DNA from: Pythium myriotylum
Lineage: Eukaryota; Oomycota; Peronosporomycetes; Pythiales; Pythiaceae
Direction of reading: 5' to 3'
NCBI GenBank assembly: GCA_023091665.1
Contig: JALJCQ010000014.1
Span: 1,364,001 to 1,428,000 of the forward strand
DNA: 64,000 bases
Shown here one piece after another: positions 50,316 through 62,071 of the stretch. The notes below the pieces were generated by a model that saw nothing but the letters and a program-made list of their open reading frames with translations, had not been told where the DNA came from and made no database searches. The position numbers and the translations under genes are program-made. How positions within the stretch are numbered: the first letter of the stretch is position 1; each line of letters opens with the position of its first letter.

Positions 50316-53050
50316 CTAGGCGTCCTCGAGCTGGGGGCGGAGGTCTGCAGCCTCACTGGCCTCGACATACTGCTGGATCAGCAGCGGAATGTCGCGCTGG
50401 ACGTCGGCGAGCGGCTCCCAGGAGTCCTCGACGCCCTGTAATCCACGCCACGAGATCAGCAGCTCCCATTGCTGCGTGACCTCGTTGAAGCGGCGATCCT
50501 TGATCTCCTCGACGCCCATGACGATCCCTTGCTTGGCGATGTGCTCGTGGATCTCGTCCGACAAGTTCAGGGATGCGTCGTCGTAGAACTTGAGGCGTGA
50601 TCCGTGCACCTCCACCACATCGCCCGTGAGGAGGTGTTCGATCTTGTAGGAGTACTCGAGGGCCTCGACCACTCTGTAGGATCCGACCCAGCGCACCATG
50701 AGCTTGTTGCCGCGTAGGCGTTCGTCGACGCGCGACCAAAGGACTTAGTCGCCGACCGAAAAGTTCTCCAGTGTGCCCCGCTTGGCCATGCGCTGGTACA
50801 TGCGCGTGCGTTCCTTGCGGTCTGTTACCTCTTGGTGCATCTCCGCGAGGCTGTCCCGCAGCGCGTAAAGCTCCTCTTCTACTCGCTCGAGGTCGATCAT
50901 CATTGTCTTGAACTTGCCGCTCGCGCCTTGGGGTAGGACCACCGAGTCGAGTGGCTTCGACGTCACCAGACCGGTGAAGAGCTCAATAGGGGCCTTGTGT
51001 CCGAGCGACTGTCTGGTTCAAGTTGAACTGGACGAGCAGGAGCAGGTACTCCCAGCTCTTTGTGTCCAATTGGTATTCCAGGGGAAGAACACGCATGACC
51101 TGCAGCATATCGCGGTTGATGCGTTCGACTGTTCCGTTCACCCATGGAGTGTAAACCGGAACGAACACATGCACGGCCTTGAGTCGCTCTCGTAGGCTCT
51201 CCAGCAGCTTGTTCTTGAAGTGCGACCCATTGTCTGATATCCACGTCGCCGGCATGCCAAAGCGCTTGGCCCAATCAAGAATGGCCGACGCCGTCACCGC
51301 ACTTGTCGGAGAGTCACACGCGACGAGCTCACCGTAGTGGGTGAGCACGTCCTTTAGGACGAGAACGTAGCGCGTGGGCCCGTAGGGCTCGCCCATGAAA
51401 AGGAAGTTGAAGTGCAGCGTCTCGTTACGTGCTGCTGATGCACGTGGCTCTGACCAAGGTCGTTGTATCACGAGACCGCCCTCGACGTGCTTGCACAACA
51501 AGCAGCTCGCCACGAAGTCCTTCACGTGTTCTTGTAGCTTCTTGATGTGGTATTTCTCGCGTAGTTGCGTCATCATGGTGTCGGCGCCGCGATGCGCGTT
51601 CACGCCGCAGTGGGCTGTGATGAGAATGCGCGTGATGAGGTCCTTGGCTTGTGCAGGTATCCACACCCTTCCCTCCACCGAGAGCAGGCCACCCGAGTCC
51701 GTGGTCGTGGCGGCGCCTGGCGGTGCAGAGCGCGCGTAGCGCTGCTACGCACCAAGCACATGGTCGAGCGTCGGCCACACGAACGCGTCGTCGAGAATCG
51801 GGCGGAGGCGTGAGACTGCGCTTGACGCGCGTGTGCGCACAGCCTTCACCGTCACCGTCGTGGGTGCGCTGGGTGTCAGCCAGCGCGAGACCAAATCGGC
51901 CCAAACGTTGTCGGTCCCCTTCACGTGTTCGATCTGGTACCGGTACTCGCTCAGAATGAACGCCCAGCGCTGTAGCTTACCGCGCACATGCTTGCGGATC
52001 TTTTTGGATGGACAGAAGATCTAAATGAGGTTGGCGTGATCACAAAATAGCTTGAAGCCATTCGTGCGGTGTAGCAGGTATTCAAGGTCCTTGGCGGCTT
52101 TTGCAATTGGGTAGGCTTCCTTTTCAGCAATCGGCCAGTGGAGCTGTGCTCCCTTGACCATGCCGCCCTTACATAGCACCAGCTCGTGGGAGTGACTCGT
52201 GAGTGACTGAGTCGCGTCCAATGCGTCGACCTGTGCCACCACGAGTGATCAGCCGCGGTCCGACGCGTCTGTGCAGAGGCACACGATCGCGCCCACATCC
52301 GGGAAGGTCAGCTTGGTCGTCGTACCGAGTCCGTCGAGGAACTCGCGGTACAACTGCCGTTGGGCGGCCGTCCACGTGAGGGTGATCCCCTCCGCGATTC
52401 TCTGCTTGCAGCTGCGCCCAGCGAAGGCTGACTCGAGCTTCTCTTGCATTGGCGCAGCGAGCTGGGCGTACCCCACGATAGACTCGTGCAGCCAGTTGGC
52501 TGCGCACAGCAGCTTCTGCAAGTCTGCCGCCGTCTCTGGGAGCGGCAAAGCGCGAAGCGCACTCACATGCTCGGGGTCGTGTCGGACGCCGTCGCCGTCA
52601 ATGACGCGGCCGCACCACGTGACTCCGTGGGCGAAGAGACAGCTCTTGCTGGCGTTGAGCTTGAGTCCGTACTCACGGATGCGCTCGAAGAACTTCGCGA
52701 GCACAGCGATGAACTCCTCTGGGGTCTTGGCGTACACGATGATGTCGTCTACCCAGACTAGCACGTTCTCGTAGAGCATGTCCTTCAACACTTCCTGCAT
52801 TTGGTTCTGAAAGTGGAGCGGCGAGTCGGTTGCTCCTTGTGGTACGCGCAGCGTCGTATAGACCGTGTCTTTGACGATGAAGCTGAAGAACTCACGCGAA
52901 TCCACGTGCAGGAGAAGCTACCAAAACCCCTTAAATAGATCGAACTTGGCGGAGTACACAGCACCTTCGACCTTTAAGATCACAATCAAGATGTTGGGCG
53001 GACGAGGATCGTTTCCGAGTAATTTCTGGATGTTTTCTGAGTAGAGGTAA
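50316..53050 (-). mobile_element. Decayed Ty3/gypsy (chromodomain) retrotransposon, 5'-truncated pol
   Basis: Minus-strand pol remnant. From about 53,000 down to 50,983 one reading frame runs RT (KFDLFKGFW ... VWVDDIIVYA), RNase H (LCTDASD, WPIAEKEAY), integrase zinc finger (H-x-H then CLLC) and the integrase D-D-E core (D in VLKDVLTHY, ISDNGSHFKN, NGTVERINRD). Stop codons interrupt it at 52918, 52249, 52021 and 51745. A frameshift near 51,005 leads to the integrase C-terminus; after another stop at 50745 a chromodomain follows (LISWRGLQGVEDSWEPL). RT is missing its N-terminal motifs, so the element is 5'-truncated; gag, protease and LTRs were not found. It is a fossil, not active. Confidence 0.85.
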
Positions 53051-53337
53051 AATGGCATTTTTTTCGAGTAAGTACGAGGCCGGAGGATGTTCTCTGAGTA
53101 GCACCATTGTGTGGGATGACCTTCGAGTAACATCACACAATGTCACTCAAACGAATTTATCAGTGGCACTAATCAGGCTACAACTGCAGCGAGTTAATGA
53201 CACTGAAGCAGGGATGTCACTACTCCAAAACTTGGCCTGCGGTGGTTACGAAGCCACGATCTATTTTTACTACCTGGTAGCGACCAAGAAAAGTTGCGAG
53301 AGGCCTCGCGCAGTCCTGAAAGAGCATAAGAGTGGCT

Positions 53338-53694
53338 ATGGAGCTCGTCGCGCACACAGATGGGCCACTCGGTGCGGGGGTCGGTGAGCGAGGAGGTGTG
53401 GGGAACACTGAGCGGGACGGTCTGGCCGCTAGTGAATCTGCCATCGACATTGAGGAGTACGTTATGGTTCCGGATGAACCGGCTCCAACCTCCCCGGTCA
53501 AGCGTAAAAGGCGTAGGTACAACTGGAGTCGTGTTTCATCCCACCAATCAGAAGAGGATGCAAAATGTGCACTCGAGCCTCTCGGTGATGAAAAACTCGT
53601 CTACAAGCTAAAACAGAACTATGGTAAAAAAGGGAAGGGTGCAAAGGTCTACTTACGCCACTCTCGTGTTGGATGCGAGCACGCGCTCCTGTGA
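53338..53694 (+). CDS. Hypothetical 118-aa ORF, possible transposon-derived
   Basis: Short ORF between the two retroelements. The N-terminal half is acidic, followed by a basic patch (PVKRKRRRYNWSRV) and a C-terminal KVYLRHSRVGC segment. The order aromatic-basic stretch, Y-L-R-H-S, then G-C recalls the FLYWCH/WRKY-like finger at the front of MULE transposases, but the zinc ligands are incomplete, so this is a weak guess. It may be a fragment rather than a gene. Confidence 0.3.
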   Translation: MELVAHTDGPLGAGVGERGGVGNTERDGLAASESAIDIEEYVMVPDEPAPTSPVKRKRRRYNWSRVSSHQSEEDAKCALEPLGDEKLVYKLKQNYGKKGKGAKVYLRHSRVGCEHALL

Positions 53695-54906
53695 TGAAGT
53701 GCGCTGCCTTTTCGCTAGCTCCTGGAGCTGGAAAAGGGTATAGACCTAGCGTGTATATGGGGAATACACGCAGGCGAACTTGGGCCCGTTGTGAAAACCC
53801 AAGTTCTGGCTTCGTACCTCACGTTATGTATCCCTTGACCGGTTCTTTTGAGCTTTGAAGTATGGGGAAATACGTCCACTTGGAGTATTCCACCAACCCA
53901 AGACGGCTCAACCAGCTCTAGGTAACGATGAGGACCAGTCTTTTAATACACAAATACAAACGACACACTTAGACCCAGGACGGAAGACTAACTTCGATCC
54001 GCTGGGTCTCGCCTGGGACGGAGGACAACCTCGATCCGCCAGGACACTGGGAATCCCCTCTGGGATCTGGGAAACTCTCTCTCAACCAAATGAAGTGTAT
54101 TACTTTAACTGGGGAACTACGACCAGTTCCCAGCTATCGCAACACAAGAATACGCAAGAATATGGAGTGCTCCAGGTCTCTAGTACAAACTAGTACCCTT
54201 TGCAGGTGCCTCAAGGGCTGGAAAGGGGGTTGGCTCCTCTCCTCACTCGCAAACACACCAATACCCACGCACCAGCAGCCAGACACACGCGCACACAGTC
54301 CACTACGGCAAATCCAACACACGCAGGCTTACCTTGTGGCGTAGACGCTGGGTCCTCCCGCGGTTCGACGGAGGAGACTTGGGGAGTTGAGAGCAAAAAG
54401 CGAAGTCTTTTGAATACAGGGTAAAACCCTAAGGGGAGCCAGGAACTGGCTCCCTGAACCCTACCTACTTAACTACCAGATCTGATAATAACCCTACTCT
54501 GTGTGGTCTAACTGGAAATTGCACAATCCGAACTGGGAAAACCGGTAAAAAACAGTTTCCGGAATGGATGAATCTGGTCAACATCCGGAGAAAGCCAGCT
54601 CAAACCAGACAGAAAATCACCCACTGGGAAGGTCCAGTGGATGAACCCAGCTCCTGGCACACTGTGCCAGACTGGAAAGGTGGGTGAGTAGCTGGTACAG
54701 TGTACCAGGCTACTGCCACCTACTAACTCTTGTCATTTAATTTCCTAGCTACGATTCCAGCTCTGTGCCAGCTCCCACAACCTGGGACCAGGCAGCGAGA
54801 GACGCGGGCACTTCGTCTCAACCGCCCTCTGCTCAACCCGAGACGTGGATCGAGAGAGAAGCGTCGAGGTGCTGAGGACTTGCCAACTGTCGAGTCGACT
54901 ACCACC
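53695..54906. other. Non-coding stretch left of the antisense ORF, possible 3' LTR/UTR of the second gypsy element
   Basis: About 1.2 kb with no gene on either strand. Rich in CCAG/CTGG words like the element to the right. The 3' LTR of that minus-strand element should lie around here, but the 5' LTR is outside the window, so ends could not be matched. TTTCCTAG just before 54,749 is a possible 3' splice site for the ORF that follows. Confidence 0.35.
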
Positions 54907-57889
54907 ATGGAGAGCGCGCACGGCGGCGGCGCGGGAGATCTGGAGCTGGCCACGAGCGCGCATCAGGCGGAGTTGTCCGAGTCCGGTCAGTTGCGGCCAG
55001 CTTCCAACGATACTGGCGCAGCGACGTCGCCATCTCTTCCGCCTGCGCGGCCAGAACCTGGAGCCGCGACTGGTCTTGGCGTCTCCGACGAATCGGCTCC
55101 AGCGCCAGAACTGGATTCGTCGTCGTCCAGCGAGACGGTACCGGATCCAGCAACTCGTCGATCGGCACTGCTCGAAGAGGCTGGCGTCATTGCAGAGGAG
55201 CTTCGCAAGAAGCTAGAGCAGATCGTCGAACGTGGGAACCACGAAGCCGACGACGAGAACGACACCTGGGTTCAAGGCCTCCACGACACTCAGCGCCGAC
55301 TCCGAGCCTTATTCCAGCGTTGGGATTGGGACATGCAGCTGGCGAGGGACGATGAAATTCGCGCGCTCCTTCAGCTCTGCGTTTTTCCCGAGCCGGAATT
55401 CATGTGGACCGAAGACCTCGGCGACTTCCAGCGCCAGTTCCTGGTCCCGAAGGACGTTCCAGCTGCGCGGTTGAAGAATTTGGCTAGCCTGAGCCGGGAA
55501 CTTGCGGATGGAGGAGAGCTGCGATCACCACTTTTCGCGTCCGTGCTGCCACGCCAGATCGACGAGATGTTTGGACTCGATCGTTTCTTGCCACGTCTCC
55601 AGACGACAATCAAGATGAACCGGCGCTTGGTTGGGTTGGTTCCAGTACTGATGAGCCTCGCGGCTTTGCGAACGGCCTCTGAGCCAAGCTCACCAAGTCA
55701 CACGAAGGATCTAGCACTACTGGCTCTTGGTCAAACGCATGCGATGGCAAAGCTGGTTGTCGAGCTGCGTTCCCAGCTGCAGACGCGAACTGAAGAACTG
55801 GAAAGCGAACGAGAGAGCAAGTCTGAGATCAGCGAGGCGCTGGTTTACTCCAAGGTGGAGGCGAGTTCCAGCTCTGGACACGCGGCTCAGCTCATTCGCA
55901 AGGTGAACGATCTGGAAACTGAGCTCAACCAAGTCAGTGGTCGCGCCAAGGATGGAAGAGAAGCTCGCGAAGGCACAAGCGCGAATGCGGACTCTATATG
56001 CCGCCAACGTGGCGTTCCAAAACAAAGCCGACTTGGAAAAAGATCTTCCACCACGCTTCGACGACGAGCTCCTGGACCGCATCTACCAGTTCACGTGGAA
56101 GCATGCTCGGGTCAGCGGCAACGAGAACCACTGGTATTCGCTGCTTCGTGCAGCCGCCACGGACTCGCCCGCGGAGGCGCCTCTTGGTCTCAGTGTCGCC
56201 CTCATGCAGAATGATCAAGACAACAGAGTCTGGGCATCACCGACACCGTCCAAGCAGCTACACACATTTCGAAAACTGGCAGGAGCTGGATCCGGAGAAT
56301 CCCGTGAGGGTTGTGGAGACTCCGACGGTATCCCCGAGCTAGGCGAATCGGCGTCAGACCTGGACGGCGAAGTCCCCGAGCTGGAAATTGAGGATCCAGA
56401 GCCAGAACGGCCGTCGAGTGCTGGGTCGCACAAGCGTCAAGCGCTCGAGCTGGTATCATCACCAAAAAGTTCGGCACCACAGTCAAAACGGCCTCGCACT
56501 GAACCGTCACCGCCGCTACCACCAGACACAGCGAGCCAGGCGTTGGGCTTGACTCCGCCGCGCCAGGCCAAGAAACACAGCCGGGCTCTGAACCGCGCTC
56601 AGCTTGTCCAGCTCGATGCCAGCGACAGCGATCCCGAAAACAAGGCTACGAGCCAGGCGCCGCTTCCCTCAAGTCAAACTGGAGTTGGAAATGACGGGCT
56701 AGGTCCCTCGAGTCAAGCTGGAGCTGGGAATGATGGACTAGGCCCCGCGAGTCAAGCTGGAGCTGGGAATGACAGATCAGGTGATGACGCAGAGAGAGCT
56801 CCGAGAACAGATTCCGACTTTATCTTTGCGCAGCCCCTACCACCAGGGGCCGATGACTGGTACATCAAACTTCCAAGAATGCGAGAGGGCGTGTACGAAG
56901 ACTGGACGTCTCTTCCAACTCGACCGGGGAGCGAACCAGCAACTCTGGTCGCCTTCCAAGAGATTCGACATCCGCAGAAGCTGGGTTCAGTTTCTGGTCG
57001 TAGCTCGACCGTTCGATACTTCACGATGACCGAACGCCAGTTCTCTCGGATCTACGGCTTGCCAATTCAAATGATGAACCCGGTCGTGACAGCCTTCTAT
57101 CCCAACTATGCGCCGTCGAAGAACGCGATGGTTTCGGTCATGCAACGACTAATCCAGTATGGTGCTGACGCGTATGCCGGGGTCATGGCTCTCAAACCTT
57201 GGAACAAGATGTGGCGGGACCGGGTTGTCGAATTTTACTTGTTCGATCCACGAGAGTTGTCGGAAAACCAGGTCTGGTGGCTGACGGAATATTTAGTGTT
57301 TCAATTCCAGTACCGGGAGGCTTTCTGGCTGCTGGGTCACTGGCTCGCGCTGTCAAAAGAGCCAGGACTCGCGTCACCAGAGCTCCGCCCCTGGTACGAG
57401 ATCCACAGACGTCGTGCCCAGTACATCTCCCGATTCCGAGCTGCGTGGAAGGCCTTGGAAGACCGGCGTCCGCTCGGCCTGAGCCAGCTCGTCTATTCAG
57501 AGCCAGCCGTCTGGTACGCGTCTAGCACTTGCTGCTGGATCCCTTGGGAGCTCTCGGTCGAGCAGAACCAGAATCTGTCAACGACTGGGCGTGCAGACGA
57601 GATGTTCGAGCAGCTTGGCGCGCTAGATGAGTTGGAGCCAGTGCGGGCTCGTTGGTCGACGGCTCCAAGTCACTTTGTCGAAGCACTGTTCCCGGAACAG
57701 ATAGACTTACTGGAGAACAACGTGGATCACGAAGGACACCCAATTTGCTGGCGTCTCCCAGATAATCTCGCCGAGCGGGATCTGGTTCGCTTCTCGCAGA
57801 TTCATGGAGTGTCCACCATCGGACTTGCGTCTAATGCCCCAGAAGTCGCGTCTCAGAGGTCGAAACTAGTGAAACCGGCTCGCAGTTGA
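54907..57889 (+). CDS. Long unknown ORF, antisense to the gypsy pol gene, with one frameshift
   Basis: Start ATG at 54907 in good context (ACCACCATGG). Frame 1 is open to 56,214, but coding-like sequence moves to frame 2 at about 55,940-55,955 and runs to 57,889, as if one extra base is present; about 990 codons in total. The N-terminal ~120 residues are Ala/Ser/Pro-rich. A helical region follows, with coiled coil at ~300-400 (AKLVVELRSQLQTRTEELESERE). A Pro/Ser-rich linker with a 39-bp tandem repeat comes next, then a compact Trp/Tyr-rich C-terminal domain of ~330 residues (DDWYIKLPRMREGVYEDW, WLTEYLVFQFQYREAFWLLG). No known domain recognised. It lies tail-to-tail with pol, in the place where Tat/Ogre-like gypsy elements keep an additional ORF, so it is probably part of the transposon. 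Confidence 0.6.
56672..56788 (+). repeat. 39-bp tandem repeat (three copies, the last incomplete)
   Basis: Units start at 56,672, 56,711 and 56,750, each encoding SQ(T/A)G(V/A)GNDGLGP(S/A). In frame with the surrounding ORF, so copy number can change without breaking it. Confidence 0.9.
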
Positions 57890-58287
57890 GTTGGGATTGT
57901 CTTCAGGTCTTGCATATCCGTAGGTAGCATTCGCTAATTCGATCAATACATGCAATTTTTTTCATGGTCGTGGCTGGGACCAGCGGGTCGATGGATTTCA
58001 CATCCAGACTAGCTCGCCGAGTCGGACTTCGAACTGGAAATTCACGATCCAACTCGAGCTAGCTGGGAAAGACGCGCCCTCTGACCCAGCCGACTTGCAC
58101 CCAGTCGTGAAGACTGGCTCGCTGGTGCTAGTCACCGTCACATATGCATATGCAGGTTGGGAGTGCAGCAAGCTTCATTCCCAGGTCGCCAGTATTCTGC
58201 GCGGAGCGCAAGGGCACTGGCACCCAAGACGCTAGCTTTCAACGCTGGGCGCTGGGGATGCTAGCTCCCAATCCACGCTAGGTTGCC
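57890..58287. other. Gap between the convergent antisense ORF and pol
   Basis: About 400 bp between two stop codons. No ORF of note; CATATGCATATG lies at about 58,140. Confidence 0.4.
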
Positions 58288-58831
58288 CTAGCGGTCCTCA
58301 GGCTCGCCGTCGCCCGACTGCATAGCAGCGAAGCGACTCTCGGCGCGGCGGCTGTTGTCGAACTCGTACAGCAACTTGCCAGCCTTGATCTTCTCGACTG
58401 GGATCCACTCCGGCTCGTCGTACCCGACGAACTTGACCAAATACTGGCGTTTCAGTTTGTTGCCGGCTCTAGTTCGCTGGGACTCCCATCTAACATCCAG
58501 GATTGACTCCATTTCATACTCACCACTGGCTTCATCTGGCTCCCAGCTATCTTCTGGTAGCAGAGCAGCGTCCCAGTCCAAGTCTTCTGGCACTGGGTCG
58601 AGGACATCAGCTGGACGATCCTCGAATAGCACACGTGGCTTCAGACGACTTACGTGAACCCAGGGGTTCACACGATACGCAGTCCCTTCAGTCTTGAGCC
58701 GGACACGGTGATCGTTGGCCTTTTCGATGATCCGGAACGGTCCGTGCCAGTGGTGGGCAAGTTTCTTAGCTAGACCTGGCTTCACTCGAGCTAGATATAA
58801 CCAGACCGCGTCTCCAACTTCAAAACCGGTC
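58288..58831 (-). CDS. gypsy pol, C-terminal segment with chromodomain
   Basis: Continuation of the integrase after the MITE. Integrase C-terminal SH3-like part (GPFRIIEKANDHRVRL, NPWVHVSRLKPR), an acidic linker, then a chromodomain (KRQYLVKFVGYDEPEWIPVE) that in chromoviruses targets integration to modified histones. Ends at the stop at 58288-58290. Confidence 0.85.
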
Positions 58832-58835
58832 TTAA

Positions 58836-59147
58836 CCCTTTCGCGAACGCGACCTGAACAATAGGAACTGTATCAATACAAATTTCAAGTGTAGTGAATG
58901 CCAATCGTACAAAAAATGCCCGTTTGACCTTCCCGCTGATCTGATTACGCACTTTCCATAACACACAACTCACCCACTTTTGGCGATATATATCACAAAA
59001 TTGGCGAAATACAATGCATTTATTGAATAGAAATACTACCCTAAAATGCCAATCGTACAAAAAATGCTCGTTCGAGAGGTGCTTTCTCACCTGGTTTTGT
59101 AAACAACTATGAAACGGGCAAAATTTGTACGGTCGTTCGCGAAAGGG
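58836..59147. mobile_element. piggyBac-type MITE inserted in gypsy pol (312 bp, TTAA duplication)
   Basis: Bounded by TTAA at 58832-58835 and 59148-59151. The terminal inverted repeats CCCTTTCGCGAACG are perfect over 14 bp, with GACC and its complement just inside. TTAA target sites and CCC-starting ends are diagnostic of the piggyBac superfamily. The interior is AT-rich and non-coding, so it needs a transposase in trans. A 23-bp direct repeat (starting AATGCCAATCGTAC) occurs inside at 58,897 and 59,045. If 316 bp (element plus one TTAA) are taken out, the pol frame on both sides is the same, which shows a clean insertion. Confidence 0.88.
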
Positions 59148-59151
59148 TTAA

Positions 59152-62071
59152 CAGAGTCAGGAAGCCTGTTCCAGCTAGCAGTCTGACGCTCGGCTCTGGA
59201 CTGCTTGGCCTCGGTCTGGAGATCCCTTGCCCAAGCTAGTGCATACTGGTACTCGCGCTGGATCTTGATCCGCCAGAAATACGCAGCCATCTTGTTTCCA
59301 CGCCGCCTCCTGGGTGCCTGGGCGATCATGGCGGCTATCGTCGACTTGGCATCCCAACCGTGAGCTAGGAAGAAAGGAGTATCCTTCCTGGTGGCATCGA
59401 CGGAGGTGTTGATAGCGAACATGAGTCGATAGACGACGTCTTCCCAGTCGTCCTGGCCCGGCCTGGCTACGTAAGCCTTGATGCTTCTGGAAATAGTCTG
59501 GACTGAACGCTCCTGCTGGCCGTTGGCTTGGGGCCGGTAAGCCAGCGTCGCACGTTGCTGGCTACCTAGCATAGCTCGGAACTGACCAAACACTTCGCTC
59601 ATGAAGACTGGGTCCTGGTCATGGCGGATGATAGAGCTGGCTCCAAAACGCTGGAATACCACTTCGTCGTACGCCTTGGCGACTGCTGGGGCGCTGGTAT
59701 CCGACATCGCCTTACACATCACGAAGCCAGTGAACATGCACTGGAACAGTAGCAACGCCGTGCTTCCCTGCTCAGACGGAGGCAGTGGGAGCACGAAATC
59801 CATCGAGACAACATGGAACGGATATTCTGGCTGGATATTACCAGGAGACGGACCAGGGTTGGCTGGAAGACCTTTGCCAGTACTGCAGTCGACGCAGCTG
59901 GAGCAAAATCGAACGACGTCCTGGTACATCCCAGTCCAGTAGTACTCTGAACGGACTCGCTCATACGTGCGTGTAATACCCTGATGGCCGCCTTGGTACT
60001 CGACGTGGCAATGATGCAGCACGTCTTTCCTCATGCCAGCTGGGGCGACTAGCTGGGCTGGCCTCTCTCTGGCCCTAGGCCGGAGACTCACATATCGGAG
60101 CACGTCATGTTCGTCAAGCACGAACTGGTCAGCGGCTTTAGCGAGCTGGAAAACGTCGTCACGATCTAGGAAACGAGTATCTCCGGCTAGGAACAGCTTC
60201 ATCTTCCTGGTGTACTCGTCAGCGTCCTGGTGAGCACGGATCCGCCGCCATCGCTCTTCGACTGCATTTCCAGTCTCTCCGACACCACTTCTAGTTGGGT
60301 CACGCCCGCTTTGAGTTGGGAAACGACCGCGTGGACTTGACACGCCTTCAAGATTCTCAGCGCCCTGTCGCACATAGAACGGGGGCTCTTCGTCGACTTG
60401 TACATAACCAGGAGGTTGCGACCTCGACTGGCTGGCCGTTCCAACGTCTATGGCGACTGACGACGGGTGTGGAGCTGGATCCACGCTGGATTCACGTTCA
60501 GAGACTGGACGATGGGTGGCGTCCGGTGTAAAGACGGGTCCAGATGGGACAGGCGGTGCGACAAAATCTGGTTCGGGAAGAGCAGCTGCGTCGCGAAGAT
60601 TCACACCCACTGGGATTTGGCTCGGCACCGAATCTTCGACAGTCACACGCTGCTGGAGACTTGCAGCCGACGACTGACTGAGCTCAACCGATGTGGGAGC
60701 TTGCGCGGCGATCCTCGAGCTCCTTCGACGCGGTGGCACCGGAACGGCAGTCGCGGACGGCGCTTGAGCTGCGGCGCGGCTTGCGCTGCGCGTCCGAGCG
60801 GCAAAAACGGCTGCAGAGCCGGGCAAACATGACTTTCCTTCTTCCTGGTTCGTTAGCGGTCCAGTGGGGCTGGTCGCATCGTCATCGCTGTGGATACTTG
60901 ACTCGAGGGCGCCGGAACCAGCGTCGCGCTCACTTCGGTGACGTTCTGAGCGCTGGGTGGCGCCCTCAGTCGCTGTACCTGGTTCTCCAGCATCTTCAAC
61001 ACTTGGTCCTGGATCTTGAGCCGTCTCACCGCGATCTTGAGCATCTTGAGCACCTTGCCTTCGCGTCAGTTGGTCTGGCAGCTTGTTGAGCTGGACCAGC
61101 TCACTGAACGTCGCCTCGTCCTGGATGTCCTGAGTCTTCTGTCCCCGAAGTGCTAGCCCAGCTAGGTAGTCTGCAGCACCGTTGAACTCTCGCTTCACGC
61201 GAACCAGGTCGATCGCATCAAACCCAGCTCGGAGTCGATCGAACTCTGCTAGGAGTAGTGCTAGATGGGGCTGGTTGCAGCCAATAGCTCCCTGGCATTG
61301 CTGGATCACAATTCGTGAATCTCCAACCACAACAAGCCGCTTGACTAGCTCTGTCTTCAGTTTCAGCACGTATTCCAGTCCTCGTAGCAGGCCGTGATAC
61401 TCGGCCTGGTTCACAGTCACATTTTCCAGATATATCGACCTAGCAAACACTGGGATCCAGCCTGGCAACTGCCACAACACAAAACTGGCACTTCCAGCGT
61501 TGGACTTGAGCTTAGCCGCACCGTCAAAACTGAGAACCGGCCCAGAGTACTCGTTATCCAGCATTTCCAGACTGACCAGCGGTGGCTTTACTAGCATCGC
61601 CTTCCTGGGTACCAGCTCGGCGGCCACTTGGTCCAACTTCTCGCGGGGTGTGATACTATCCGCGACTAGCGATGCCAGACCGTCTTCATCACGCTCAACT
61701 CGCCTGACCTCCATGGTCCAAGGTGATAGCAACGCAGCCCACTGGAGCGTCCTTCCTTGCACGGATTTGGACGTCAGGACCCACTTCAAAGTCGAGAACC
61801 TGGTATAGACGACTAGATCCTGGCCAGCAACCAGGGTGTAGAACACACTCAACACTCGCAGCAGAGCTAGGATTTCCTTCTCGGCCAGATGATACCGGAG
61901 CTCGGCGTCATGCAGGGTACGGCCGGTGAATCGGACTGGGTGGATGACTCCGTCATGTTCCTGGCCCAGCACCGCTCCGATCGCCCACTGGTTCGCGTGA
62001 GGGATAATCACATACGGCCTGGCTCGATCTGGGTGCCGGAGCAACGGAGGAGCCTGGATCTTCATCTTCAA
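59152..62071 (-). CDS. gypsy pol, middle segment: RNase H, second RNase H, integrase
   Basis: Gypsy-type RNase H first (ANQWAIGAVLGQE ... LAEKEILALL), then a second RNase H1-like domain (VLSFDGAAKLKSNAGSASF, QAEYHGLLRGLEYVL, VVGDSRIVIQQCQG) with the D-E-D series of an active enzyme. A Ser/Pro-rich linker of ~300 residues follows, then the integrase zinc finger (HHCHVEYQGGHQG; C-VDC) and D-D-E core (SMDFVLPLPP, RHDQDPVF, ANGQQERS). The native frame runs into the MITE at 59,151 and stops at 59,087 inside it. The upstream boundary is the frameshift near 62,146. Confidence 0.88.

Noticed and set aside
53695..54906. A defined LTR next to the antisense ORF
   Set aside because: Without the other LTR in the window, no TG...CA ends, primer-binding site or polypurine tract could be matched with confidence.
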